A stretch of DNA of 64,000 bases from Setaria digitata (Eukaryota > Nematoda > Chromadorea > Rhabditida > Setariidae), in the NCBI GenBank assembly GCA_003640385.1, contig RCAB01000021.1:124001-188000 (forward strand), written 5' to 3'. This document shows positions 48,673 through 61,576 of this stretch, piece by piece. Below the pieces are notes generated by a model, which worked only from the letters and a program-made list of their open reading frames with translations, searched no databases and was not told the origin of the DNA. How positions within the stretch are numbered: position 1 is the stretch's first letter; the number at the start of each line of letters is the position of its first letter. Both the position numbers and the translations under genes were made by a program.

Positions 48673-50133
48673 TTTTTATATCACTGGTAATGATGAGTTC
48701 TGCTGGTCAATTAATCAATGCAAAAAGGTGACGAACTATCATCACAGGAATGAAATGACACTTCTAAGGCAAATTTGATTGATCCCACTGCCATACCACC
48801 GTTTCTTGCAAATTACAGCAACTGACTGTTGCAACTAAAAAAAATTGAGAGTAATTTATAATTACCAAACGAACTTTTGCTGTCAGTATAATAATCCTCA
48901 CTGATGTAACGAATAACCTTTACTGATAAGAATAATAGCAGCGATGACATTTACTCATCTATAAGCAAAAACAAAGGAGGGGAACAATCATGTCTGTCTT
49001 TATAGTGTAAAGATGAGTGATGATATCAGATAACGTATGTCGAGTACCCCTTGAAAACAGGATGAACGGAAGCTCACACTGCAAACCAAAGAACCTGACC
49101 ATAAGTAAATTCTTCCAGAGATCGACTGGAACTTGTGCGACAACCGGAATACTCTCATGTCAAGGGAAAAACAAAATGTAAACACGAAAAGCACAGCAAC
49201 CTTATGTCCCGCCATACTGTATCTTAATGCAATGGACTTATCCCAGAGGGGAGATGGAACATTCTTCATTGTCTTGAGCGCAGTTCTTCACCTGCCTTAC
49301 TTTCATCGTTACGTACTTGGCAGTAGCAGCAGTTCCTCGGATATCAATAGCTTATATATCCTTTAATGGATCGAGAGATTGTGAATTGCAATTTATTTAC
49401 CAATGAGGAGTTCATTTAGCGCTGTAAAATCACAAGTTGGGTCTCACTGGCTCATACACTGAGTGTCAAACTTCCAGTTTTTTAACCTTTAACTTGCTTA
49501 TATGGACAATTATTCAATCTTTCACGTTCAGTCATTTCGAAAACAAATTAATTAGCGGTGACAAAACCATTGAAATAGTGGAGTATACTGCTAAAAGGAA
49601 TGAAATGAAGTACAACAGAAAATATAATTGATAATACAAATTTCTGCAACATTTCACAGAACCCAACGGAATCCAGTAAGAAAGACATATTTTATTCGAG
49701 AAGGGCAAAATTATCTCTGAATAAGACCTGGTACCATTTCCTCTGCATTAATATATCTAATCTCTCATCTATTTTAAAACCCCTTAATTTATGGATTACT
49801 TTTACTTTAAAATGTCAGTAGTACCAATTTTGCTTTATTAAGGATTTTCCCAATTTCATCTAGGAAGTGATAATTTTATGAGCCTATCTTCTTTATATCT
49901 TTCAAGGTCAAAAGGATTTCGTCTAATAAAAGAATTGGAAATTTTTCTGTGTTCATTTCTTTTGAATCTTAAAAGAATGGTGTAGAGAATAGCAGGAAGA
50001 ACATGTCTTCGTGACTAAAAATTTCAAAATATGTAGAATTTTAAATGCTATAATACCGAAAATTCTAATTAGGAAGGAATAGAAAGATGCGAACAATAAA
50101 ATGAGTTTTTCAGTGACACACTAGTTGGGTACT
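48673..50133. other. Spacer between phosphoglucomutase and nfm-1
   Basis: 1.46 kb. A CATTACCAG site 14 bases before the nfm-1 ATG may be its trans-splice acceptor. Opposed open frames at 49000-49366 have no recognised feature. Confidence 0.45.
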
Positions 50134-53100
50134 CTAGCATCTTTCAATGAGACCATTGGTTTTTGGCTCCAACAAATTGTCCACTACAGCTTGCTCTAGT
50201 TCAGCAAGTTGTTTTTGCGCATCAGCCAAGTCTCTGGAATTATATTTCCCAAAAGCGCATGACAATTTTTAAATTTAACAGCGTATTTTTAATGTCAAAA
50301 GTTATCAGCAACAAAGAACAAAAGTAAGCTAGGTATGGAAAACATACTTTTCCGTTTTGCCTGGTAGTGATTTGAATTCAATATAATACTTGATTTTTGG
50401 TTCAGTTCCGCTTGCCCTTATTGTTGCCCAACTACCATCCGCTAATGTGAAGGTAATCATTTCAGATGAAGTACTGAGCGGTAGAATCTATAACACAAGA
50501 TTCAGTTTCTGTTCTTTTCCTTTCTTTAAAAATTATAAAGATCTGAAGTTTAACGCATCGTCAAGAGTGAGATTTGCTAAAATAATGATGTTAAGTCCTA
50601 TTAAATCATGATAAAATTATATATCTATCATATCTTCCGCGATTTCCGTTCAGTCCAATATAGAGACTTGAATGCTACATTTATTAAGATTATTTGTTTG
50701 CAATTCTTGAGGAGAAAAATTTACAGGTTTGTTCCCAGGCTGTTCATTATCATATCCAGTCGTCAAGTCGCGTACATATTTGACATTAAATTTACCGATT
50801 TTTTGCGGGTACTGAAATTTCAAGAATACATTCATTTTAGTTCTTTTCATACAATGAACAAGGCTACATCTTTCAACGCTTTGGAAGAAACTGATGATGT
50901 TTTCTCTAAGTCTTGTTTCGTTCTTTTTTTCTAGATTTGAAGAGAATGGATTTTGTTACCGAAAATGTACGACACTTTTTCACGAAAACNTTTTTTTTTT
51001 TTTTGAAGAGAATGGATTTTGTTACCGAAAATGTACGACACTTTTTCACGAAAACAAACACTATTTCAAGAATAAATAATACCTTATTATCCTTACGGAT
51101 TTTTGCAAAAATATTCTTCATCGTTATTTGATTGGGTACAAACCAATAGGAACTGCTAATCAAATGGAAGCCATACCTAAGATGATTACTTATCTGATTT
51201 GTAACTGTCTTAGGATTTTGTGCGGCCAATCCAGAATGATTGCCGGTACTCAACGAATTCTTCTACTCAAAAGACTTCAAAAAAAAACCGAATTCATGCG
51301 AAGACTCACTCGCTATAAATCTTGAAAAGCTGTTGAAAAAGAGTCAGTCCATTGGAATATAGATAAGATGTCAATTCAGCGAATACTGCTGCCGCAGTAA
51401 TGCCATCTTTGTCAAGAGAACGTCCTAGCATGAAACCAATCGACTCTTCCCACGCTAACAGCACAGTTTTTCCTTGATGGCGAAGGCTATCAGTCTTATT
51501 TCCTAACCATTTGAATCCAGTCAACCCTACATCATTGTTGAAACCTGAAATTGAACTTCTTTTCTATTTTCAAGCCAAGTCATAGACTAAATTTAGATAT
51601 AGAGAGTTTCAGATTATTAAGCAGTAGGTGAGGCACATCATTCCTTTTACTAACGATCACACTTAGAGTTAAGTCGTCATAAAAAGAATAGAGAATATTT
51701 CTGTATTTTTTGGAATACCTTTGATTTTGATTAAATCTGAAGTTATGCCCAGTTTGAATTTACCTCTCTTGCCCATTTTCTGGATTGATCCCTACCTTCT
51801 TTTGCAGCAATGGTTCGACTTATTGAAGAGGAAACAGCACTGTTAACGATGTACAAATTGGAGGGATCTTTCTGCGGATTTCGCTCTTGCCAGCAATGCC
51901 AAACCCACCATGACATTAGGGCACCCATTTCATTTCCCGTGAAAATCCTCCATTCACCTCTGAAATTCAGAAAAGAATGAAGAAAAAAAATGAGTTACAG
52001 ATCACTTCACCAATCCAATACTTGACAGTTTGTTTGCTTTCAATGTGCAAAGTTTCTTTATCAGATTATTCATACTGTATGTCACCTATTACACCAGTAG
52101 TAACAAAACCGGTGCAGACCTTCCACTGGGATGATAATCTAAGCCACCAAATGTCCCTCGTCTGATTCATTAATCAACAGTATTTCCGATGAAATAAATT
52201 ATTCCCGACAAATGTTTGGCCTTGCAATACTCTTCCAATCAATAAGTTACCAACTAATAAATTTCTGTAAAAATCAAGTCAAACAGATTTAATTTCTGTA
52301 AAGATCAATAGGTTAAGTGAAACACTAGTTCGACAAATTCATTACTTCGGCTGCTTTTCCGCTAATTGAAAACGATCAGCATCCGGATCATTGGCTAAGA
52401 TAATAGTAGAACTGTGTTTATCGGCTGTTGCTATAGGTATTGTTAATACTTGCCGACCTTCTTCTGGATTTGGAAATGGCACAGTTGGAAAATCGGGATT
52501 TGGTTCAGCATGTTCCTGGAAGAGACTTCCGCATCATTAGTGCAGTCAGCACATCATTTAAAAAATCCTTAAAGCAACAATGAAAAAAAAAAAGTCAAGA
52601 ATCTACTCAATTATTCCATACCTGTACAACAATTATGTTTTCAGGTGGAAATCCGAATTCTTTCAACAGCCTCATCATATACGGTAGCCCAACACCATGG
52701 AATGCAGTATAAGTAAATTTCAGCGGACATTTTTCATTTAGAGATCTGTTTTAAAACAGTGTGTTATAAATCAATATGTCAAATTTATTATTTTAAAGAA
52801 ATATACAATTCACTAAGACTTTTAGAGATCAGAAGTATAACATAAAATCGTTATTCTAAAATTTCTATTATAATCTAAAAGTCAATTTAATAAAAGACTT
52901 TCAAACCCTTTCCACGAAAATATTTTCAATATTTAGTTCAATCCGTTTATTTCAGTTGATATGCTGATTTACTGTTATCATTTAAACTTCCTTAACTATT
53001 TAAAAATTGGACTTTAAATTCCATTACTTTTAAATTCTTTTCCTATTAATTCACTGCAGTCATAGTCAAATTGTGATTTTTTGCATCAGCATTTTATGAT

Positions 53101-56100
53101 TCAGAGGGTATTTCTCACCTTTAAACCGGGTTAATTTTTTTTTTTTTTATATATTTTAGCAGTGACATTATATTATCCTAGAAATTTAGCATTTTCATAA
53201 AACAAAATTCAAATGAAGATATTTCCATCTCCTTTTTACAATTATTCAGAAATGAATGAAATTTATCTTATTTCTAATTTATCAAAGATTATTAATTTAT
53301 TTGCCCATGGCCAATGACTCCAGCGAGGTCACAGACGTCAAAAATTTTTCCCTGTGCTGGTGCATATTCAACTCTAAATATTAGGTAGAATTTTAATCAG
53401 TTTTTAAGCAACATACCTCCTTGAACTTTGTTTGTCTAACTCGAACTAACTTCTTTATTAAATCAATCAATTTCTGCTACTGTTACACCCTTATTTAGTT
53501 TGTCATGCATTATAATTTTCCAATGGTTTTGCTTTCTATGCAGTATAACTGACTTACTTATGAAGACACAGAGAAAATTCTTCAGTAAAATATTTTTCCA
53601 TTACTCGATCGGCTGAATGCAAAAGTAAATGTGCTGGAAGTTTTGATATATCCCAGTATGCTTGTTTTGGTTCCATATTTTCGTAAGCAATTCGACATAT
53701 TTCTGAATCGTGAGGAGCCAATATCTATGTATCAGATATGTCTATCACACAAATACATGGGAAATAATACATTCAACAAAATGACATTCTCTTCTGGTGA
53801 ACTTAACTACAAATACAAAAACTTACGAATCATTCATCCTTTCTAGAACTTCCATGTTAAGTCTACTATTGACAAAAAATGAAACTCATTCCTAATCACA
53901 GAGAATGACTGTATTAAACTCTACTTACTAATATGTTCCACATATCCATACTTCATCACTCAATTTTTTTTGCAATTTCTTTTCTAAGAAACAAATTTAC
54001 CTGGGCTCCATTTGTCCAATAAGCTTTGTAGCCATTATCTTGCTTTGGATTGTGAGAAGCTGTTATCATCAAACCGGCATCACATTTTAGTTGTATTGTT
54101 GCATAAGACTGCAATTCCCAACAAATAATTCAAAACTCCTCTCCCATAATAATTTGACCTCCAAAAGTTAACGTCAGGACAACAGAAAAGCAATTAAACT
54201 TCGAAACAGACACTTGGGAACTTTTTTTTTATAAGGAATCGTCAAAGAACAATTTCCTCACCACAAGAGGTGTTGGACAACATTTTGAGAATAAATAAAC
54301 TTTGATGTCATTCTGAACGAATACATTTGCAGCCAATGTAGCCCATCTGAAAATTAAAATTGACTGTCAGAAATCAAACTCTTCCTCCGACAAATCAACT
54401 TGGTAACTTGTGTAAAACCTAGTAAGGTATATCGATATATCATTATAATATCGAGGTAGATTTAGATGCTACAATACCAGGGCTTTCATCCGGAGCACAA
54501 TCATCTAGTGCAATATCACAGTATATTTTTAAATTATAAGCAAATTCCTTTTGCATATGAAGGTAAAAAGGACTGTTTCCAAGTTTTCTTTTCAAGAAAA
54601 TATAATAATTCTTAGAAAGATGAGAAATTACAGACCGCTCGCTATTATGACGGCCATCGTATCCAATTGCGACACCGTTGCTTTCCCGGTTATATACATT
54701 TTTTAGATGAATGGCAAAACCATTTGTTAGCATCAGTATTGTCAAATCATTAAGCCGACCGAAACCAGCCTCCATTTTTGTCCTCACACCTGAAAAAGCC
54801 TTCCAAAAGCATCACCTGACGTAAATATTTAATAAAGAATTTAATTTTATTTTAACTCAATGTCATATAATATGGGACAAAGTAAATATATGCTAAGCTT
54901 CTTCCACAAATACATTTTTTTGTAGTTTCTAGTTTAGTAAAGAACTATCAATAAATTTGTATATTAAGCAATAACAATCCAACTATTGTAATTCCATTTC
55001 CCTTTATCTATGCCTTTTTAAGTTCCATGTAGTTAAGAAAAAACTTGAAAAATAAAGTCATAAAAAAATTCTTTCAAAGTGAATTTTGATTTGTTGCTTC
55101 TTTCAAATTTGCCTTTGGATAGCAAAGAAAAGAAAAAGAGCAAAACTTTCATGCATTTTAAGACACAAATTAAAATTTACCGGGGCGAAAGAAGATTTAG
55201 TTCTTAAAATACATTATACTCAATCATTTTTCAGGCAATAATTCTGAGCCTTTTTACTTCAGTCCCTGCACAGCCCATCAAACAGGCAAGTAATAAGTTT
55301 CGAATTTTATTCGGAAATTAAACCTAAATGAGCAATGGACAGAAAGTGAAGCAAATTTTTTCTTCTGTAAACTAACTACATGTACGAAATACATTTAAGG
55401 CAAAACATACCAGCTGTGCCAAACGACATCTTCTCACACATTCGCGATTTCAACGCTTCAGTATCTTTTTTCTTCCATAATTCTTCAATTTCCAAACGAC
55501 TTTTTTCGTTCTGTAAAAAACCTTCAATTTAAGTAATATTTTAGAAGCAGTATTTTATGCCTTGTTCTTTCTTTCAAATAATATATAGACTCCTATCGGG
55601 TTATATTTGCGCATTCTAAAGCATTCGTCAAATTTGAATTTCCTCTTCGAAGATAATAAAATAATATGACGATTAATATTATTTATTATTGTTAATATTA
55701 TTATCATTGTTATTGTTATTATTATTATTTATTACCATTATTATTTATCACTATTATTATTTATTACTATTATTATTTATTACTATTATTATTTATTACT
55801 ATTATTATTTATTACTATTATTATTTATTACTATTATTATTTATTACTATTATTATTTATTACTATTATTATTTATTACTATTATTATTTATTACTATTA
55901 TTATTTATTACTATTATTATTTATTACTATTATTATTTATTACTATTATTATTTATTACTATTATTATTTATTACTATTATTATTTATTACTATTATTAT
56001 TTATTACTATTATTATTTATTACTATTATTATTTATTACTATTATTATTTATTACTATTATTATTTATTACTATTATTATTTATTACTATTATTATTTAT

Positions 56101-56575
56101 TACTATTATTATTTATTACTATTATTATTTATTACTATTATTATTTATTACTATTATTATTTATTACTATTATTATTTATTACTATTATTATTTATTACT
56201 ATTATTATTTATTACTATTATTATTTATTACTATTATTATTTATTACTATTATTATTTATTACTATTATTATTTATTACTATTATTATTTATTACTATTA
56301 TTATTTATTACTATTATTATTTATTACTATTATTATTTATTACTATTATTAATGACAAAAATTATTATTTTTATCATTGAAGAAAGTAAAAACAATAAAT
56401 ATTTGATCCCGTTAATGACTTCTGTCCCAATTACATAATTCATGTTGAGAATAGACCTGGTACTGCTGTACTTCTACAGTAAGAAAATATAGAACCAGAA
56501 ATTAGAAATTGAAAAAAAATACCATACATTGTCCCATTTCAACCAGTTTGTAGTAAGTGTCTCATATTCTTCCAT
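50134..56575 (-). CDS. PGM2: PGM2-type phosphoglucomutase/phosphopentomutase
   Basis: 14 exons, one frame, 591 residues (human PGM2 612): 56528-56575, 55411-55510, 54636-54789, 54262-54346, 54001-54108, 53558-53724, 52622-52745, 52346-52515, 51796-51959, 51310-51544, 51083-51176, 50725-50811, 50348-50487, 50134-50233. It interconverts sugar 1- and 6- (or ribose 1- and 5-) phosphates in the cytosol. All four active-site loops of the alpha-D-phosphohexomutase family are present: TASHNPK with phospho-Ser about residue 147, NDPDADR (metal loop, Asp 305/307/309), EESIGF (sugar loop) and [10 protein letters not shown] (phosphate loop). The N terminus WLKWDN and the block [13 protein letters not shown] VRDLTTGYD are specific to the PGM2 branch rather than PGM1. 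The first intron contains a 16-bp repeat array, and one intron (50812-51082) contains an N and a duplication. Confidence 0.95.
50936..51055. repeat. 54-bp exact duplication around an unresolved base
   Basis: The 54 bases at 50936-50989 recur exactly at 51002-51055, separated by one N (50990) and a run of T. It lies inside a phosphoglucomutase intron. A perfect repeat meeting at an N suggests an assembly join rather than biology. Confidence 0.8.
55735..56351. repeat. 16-bp tandem repeat array, about 38 copies
   Basis: Near-perfect tandem copies of a 16-base unit (CTATTATTATTTATTA) over about 617 bases, with a few variant units at the left end. The period follows from the C spacing of 16. It sits in intron 1 of the phosphoglucomutase gene. 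It makes a spurious 249-codon open frame of Leu, Tyr, Ile and Phe on the plus strand. Confidence 0.95.
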
Positions 56576-57818
56576 TTTTACCACAGCTTATAATGATTTT
56601 CTAAATCGACCTCTTCCAATCAGATGATTTTAAATTCAAGAAATTTTGAAACCCGCTGAAATATTCAGTCGGAACCTAAATTATCATCGATGATCAGAAA
56701 ATACTCATGCAGAGGAATAAGCGGACTCTGCTTCCTAAAGGTTCTGTTTATCAAAATGATACTTTCTGTAGCTTTTACAGCGCTAATTTCACAAATCCAA
56801 AACTCCAAACATAAGCACCTTCAGGTAGATGATTGACGAGGTATCAAAACCACGTCCACGGCATACTTTTGTTCGTTTTCGTCATAGTAATATAAGTGGA
56901 TGGATTTACATAATTGAGGAAAATGCAATATCAAAAAATTCTCTAATAAAATTCCTTCAAATAGTATGCAATAAAAAGCTTAAAATGTAAAAGAGGTAAG
57001 TGGAGAACACTAGGAAAAAAATAAATGAGTAGTAATGACGACCATGAAAAAAGTCACTATCACGAAGTGGAAAACAGAGGAAATGATGGTAAGGGTAGAG
57101 GAATCTAGGAAAGGGGTATGCAGTGGTACGGCCGGTCACCAATCCACAAAACCAAATCATGCTGATAAATCGGTAATTGTTACGACGCAGCAGATAGGAA
57201 GGAGCCCATTTCATATGAAACAAAGGCGCAAGGAAATATGTCGGCCGTAATATTTCATGACATTCAATTGAATTGGAAATTTTCTTTAAAGATTCGTTTG
57301 ATGAATATTATCACATTCATGCACCCTATAATATCATTTAATGGTAAAAGCAAGATTTTATTGTATAATTATGGTTTGATTTTGCAAATGAATATAAGAC
57401 ATACTACTTTGAGTAGTATACATCTTTTTTTACAGCTAATGCACAAATACTTTATCAGCTGTAAGAAAAACATTTCGCAAAATAATAATGGTTTACAAAC
57501 TTCCTGATAAAAAACACAACGCATCCTACAGATACCAGAATGCATGGATATAAATCAACGGGTATAAGTAAAAAAAAAAAGACAACTTACAAATTCTTCA
57601 TTGATCAACTACATTCGGATACTTTTTATTAAATGCGAAGATATTGAAATCTTTGGATCCTGCGGTGTGACGAATGAACTTAGTCGTAGGCTTATTTACT
57701 GCACAAAAAAAAGGGAAAGAAACAAATTCATCGCAAATATTCCCAAAATGCAGAAAGCAATACAGTCGAAAGGCCACAAACGTAAACATGTTCACTATTA
57801 ACAACATGGAACACATAT
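56576..57818. other. Spacer between seh1 and phosphoglucomutase
   Basis: 1.24 kb. It contains a possible seh1 poly(A) signal (AATAAA on the minus strand at 57625-57630, about 190 bases after the stop) and a GATTTAG site about 30 bases before the phosphoglucomutase ATG. Opposed open frames at 56957-57507 are not supported. Confidence 0.45.
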
Positions 57819-60163
57819 TCAATAATAAACATGATTTTCCTTGGTAAGTGAGCCTATTGATGTGGTTATCCTTGGATCATCATCAGAAGGTTTATAGTCT
57901 TCCATTGATTTAATAGTAGCAACAAGACTCCACTTTTTCAATAAATTTTCTGAAAAGAGGTTTCAGCTTGTTGCATGGATATTCCTTCGCCATGTTATCT
58001 TAGTTTGATTTATTAATTCATGGCACGCGAGAAATTATGAAGAACACCAAACTGCTTACCTTTCCATACTCGTATGTAACCATCTGAACTACCAGTTGTT
58101 AAAATCGTTCCAGTAATGTTCCATGATAATCGCCACACCTATTAAATTTGCAAATTTTTTATAAAGGAAAAGCATCGTTAGTATGACTGAAAAGTAAGGT
58201 AGGTGGAATGGCGTGACAATTAATAAAATTTTAAATTTAATGCTAATAATGTCGTTACTAATTACTAATCGGCCCTATTCCACAATTATTATGAAATTAA
58301 AAGCAGTAGTAGAGAACCTGAACTGGTGAATGAGATGGATTTTCAAGTGCTTCTAACTGTACAATTTCGTAATCAGTTGGTCCACCTCGTTCAATCAAAT
58401 TACCATTTAAAGCGGTAGTTTTCGTACTCTCACTCATTTTGAAGATGCAAATATCTTTGGAGCCAACAGCAAGCAAATGATATGATCGTCCAGCAGGTGG
58501 GGCAAACGCAACATCCGTTACTGGTTCAGTTACCTTCAAGGATGAAGTATTCAACAACTGCCACTTTCTAAAAAGCATTCAATCAACGGCCACCAAAATG
58601 AATATATTCTGTCCAAGATATAATTTCATTACTTCTAGTATAGAAATTAAAACAGCTGAATGTGTTAGAACTAGCACAACAGTGGGAAACGTTAATTAAA
58701 AAAATGCGCCGACCGAAGATTATCGTGATATTCATATATAACCACTCGTTTTCCTGTTGTATGTGCATCGTCCGACCCCACGGCAATAAGTGGTTTCGTA
58801 AGACGATGTGTACTCCATGAAAGACAACTACAACGATATCGAAAAACGGCAATATCCTGATTCAGACTCCACATTGACAAATTCATAATATCTGGAGCTT
58901 CGTAAACTCGCAATATTCCCTGGGAAGACACAGTTGCCTGTAAAAAATCTTGCTTAATACTATCTTCCACTAAGCAGAAAAATTAGAAATGAAGGTGCTA
59001 CGAACAATATAACTTGAAATGGTGAACTCAGTGAGCTGTATTCACTCCAACTGAATACTGTGATACATCCTGCTAGAAAATCAAGTCCACTTCCGCAAAG
59101 TGTTAGCTTAATTCCTGCTTAGTTTGTTATTCTAAATTACTGCTTTTATCTTGACAATGTACTTTGTATCTATAATTTACATGCTTGATTATTTAATATT
59201 CAAGTACTATATTGATCCTTCACTGAAATCCAAGGCAAATCCAATTTTTTAAAGTACCGAACTTTGAAAGCTTAAAAAAGTACTACTAGAACTATGCATT
59301 AAAAAAAATGCTAGAAACCGTTTCTTACAAGTAATAATCCAAGTTGTCTTGGGGCAAACTTAATGTCTGTTACATTATGGCGACTGTCAACAAGTTGACA
59401 ACAACGTTTCCAACGTGCTTGCTGCTGTTTCTGCCCACTGTGAATACCATTTCTCGTTATTGTCTCAATTGGTTGATGAACTATAATATTTTATTTTAAG
59501 ATATTAAGCAGCCAATTTCATACTCAACTAAAATTAGCACACCTAAAAAACGAATTGTTTCATAAACTACATCACTTGAATTATAACTGAAGTAAATCAA
59601 CATATAGAAAACACTCTCAACTTCGTTAGAACCAGTTGTTTAAAGTATAGACATAGAAACCTGTTTCTTCCCAAATTGTTACACTCCGATCAAACGAACA
59701 CGTTGCCAGAATTTGCCCAAATTCAGGATGCGCCCAAATTACTTTCCAAACTGGTCCACCATGGCTCTGCAACAATCGACTGTGAAAGATTCCCAGTTTG
59801 AAACAATATGGTATCTGATGTGAGATATAAAGCAAATTTGTTCATACAGTTGCTAATCCTGCATAGGAAACCATGCACTGGAAATGAAATCATAGCATTT
59901 TTATACTACGTGAATAATCTTTCGAAGTGAAACGAAATTATTTAACAAGCAAATATGTTTACAGTTGAATGAGTCGAAAATACCTTCCATGAGGCGGACT
60001 TGATCCAGCTACCATTTGGTGATAAATTCCATACACATACCATCATATCACTTGATGACGTAGCAATTCGTCGTCCGTGAAAATCAAATGCAACGTGATG
60101 GATGAGATCACGTTGCTGATCGTTGAATATTACGGATGTTGAGAATTGTTCTGATGATACCAT
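57819..60163 (-). CDS. npp-18: SEH1 nucleoporin/GATOR2 WD40 protein
   Basis: Seven exons, one frame, 373 residues (human SEH1L 360): 59984-60163, 59661-59766, 59329-59480, 58714-58937, 58318-58567, 58060-58138, 57819-57949. WD-type repeats are visible along the chain: [20 protein letters not shown] with [24 protein letters not shown] with [79 protein letters not shown], and [20 protein letters not shown] with IRVWK. These are SEH1-specific rather than SEC13. SEH1 sits in the Nup107-160 (Y) complex of the nuclear pore and in GATOR2 upstream of TORC1. A short tail after the last blade ([13 protein letters not shown]) replaces the Ser/Gly-rich human tail. It is the first gene of the four-gene minus-strand run and is head-to-head with the gene at 60893. 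Confidence 0.95.
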
Positions 60164-60892
60164 TTGTTTTCAGTCTCAAAGAAACTGCCCAAGAAGAGTT
60201 TAAATCTAATATTCCGAAAAAGACAATCTCAATGCGGCAAGGTAGCGCGAAAAAAATGACGAAAGAGGCATGCGGTAAACTATCCTGGAAACACTGCATT
60301 TACAAGAAATGACGGAAGGTACCTAATAAACTAACTTGTTTGACAATCAGTCTTGCAATACATGTAAGAATAGACCCTTAGTTAGTCCACAACTACAACA
60401 TTTGCAGATAGACCAAGCCTTCAGTTTTTTGTGACAGTACATTTTGGCGCCGAGTGGTACTTTACGGCGCATGCTAGCTGTACAGGATATGTCTGGGTGA
60501 TTGTTGAAGAGAAAATGAGAAGCGAGGATGGTTGGGGTGGGTTGGAGAGTATTAAGGAGCATGAGTAGATGGAGGTGTAGCAATGAAATCGGACAAAAGA
60601 TAATTAAAGATTTTAAAAATTTTTGGGGTGAATAAGTTGTACTTAGAGTTAAAATAATTCGGTTGAACTGAGCGGGAATTCCACCGGGTAAACTGAGTTG
60701 CTGCTAAGAAGGAAATATCATCTGGAAAACGATCTACAATCAAACAGTATAAGTGAAGAGGGACTTATAGTTGTCCGAGAACTAACCACCTGCTGACGTT
60801 TCCCTTCCAGTCTCCTTCGTCTTCATTTTTGATTCAGCGGCAGCTTGTTGCCATAGAGAAATAAGTCGTCCCATAAGAGATTCCCATTACTG
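60164..60892. promoter_or_regulatory. Shared intergenic promoter region, seh1 and membrane protein gene
   Basis: About 730 bases between two divergent starts, so both promoters must lie here. At 60797-60810 the plus strand has CGTTTCCCTTCCAG, a strong acceptor 82 bases before the ATG at 60893 and a likely trans-splice site. The minus-strand open frames 60347-60743 are unsupported. Confidence 0.5.
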
Positions 60893-61525
60893 ATGGATAT
60901 CCTTGACACGCAGGTCCCGTTTGTTGCTGTTGTTTTACTTATTTCCGGCATCTATTTCATCCTTGTTATTATAATATTCTACATCTGCACTCGGATTCAG
61001 GTTAGTCCACTTCCTTGAAATCCCGGCATTGTCTTCCTCCATGAAAGAACGATAGGCAAAAATCTAAATCGCATATAGTTGCATGTATATAATTTTTATT
61101 TCAGCCACACAAGTTTGTTCAAGTGCATAAAGCACACAGGTCCGAAGATGGAACAGTTCAGGGAATGCCACTTTCTTATTTGGACTGCTCTATTGTCTTG
61201 AAATGTTGTCCATGCCCAGATTTTAGTTTTCGACAGTTCTTGAAATCTTGCTGCTGTGACTCAGTAAGCTACTTTTTAGACGTTTGAAATAAGGGGAATT
61301 TTCTTCTGACAACAAGACCTTGTAATCGCATCGGCGTCGAAAACTTTTACTACGAGATTTAAGTTAACCTTATAGCATAAGAAATTCATATTTCATATTT
61401 ATGATACATTTCAGGAAAAACTGCGGCGTAATGTGAATTGCGAATGTATGCGACCAGCCGTGCATGGTTCACAAAGGTCCGAAGGATTAAACCTCGTTTG
61501 CTGCCAACCTGCTAATAGTGATTAG
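60893..61525 (+). CDS. Small single-pass membrane protein with Cys-rich tail, unknown family
   Basis: Three exons, all phase 0: 60893-61000, 61105-61263, 61415-61525; GTTAGT and GTAAGC donors, TTTCAG acceptors. The product is 125 residues. A short N terminus (MDILDTQVP) is followed by one hydrophobic segment (about 10-31), then basic residues, which suggests an extracellular N terminus and cytosolic tail. The tail has 11 cysteines in clusters: LDCSIVLKCCPCPDF, KSCCCDS, NCECM and LVCCQP. It has no RING or other zinc pattern I can name. Clustered cysteines after a membrane segment may be palmitoylated or bind metal (inference). An in-frame TAG lies upstream of the ATG, and AATAAA is at 61571-61576, 46 bases after the stop. 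I do not recognise a homologue. Gene structure is well supported; function is unknown. Confidence 0.72.
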
Positions 61526-61570
61526 CATATATGCAACCGTAGTACTAACACTTATTTATGTAAAGAGATC

Positions 61571-61576
61571 AATAAA
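61571..61576 (+). terminator. Poly(A) signal of the Cys-rich membrane protein gene
   Basis: AATAAA 46 bases after the TAG stop at 61525, the usual position for a short nematode 3' UTR. Confidence 0.6.

Noticed and set aside
55689..56438. 249-codon plus-strand open frame of Leu/Tyr/Ile/Phe
   Set aside because: It is only the 16-bp repeat read as codons; the 16-residue period equals three repeat units.
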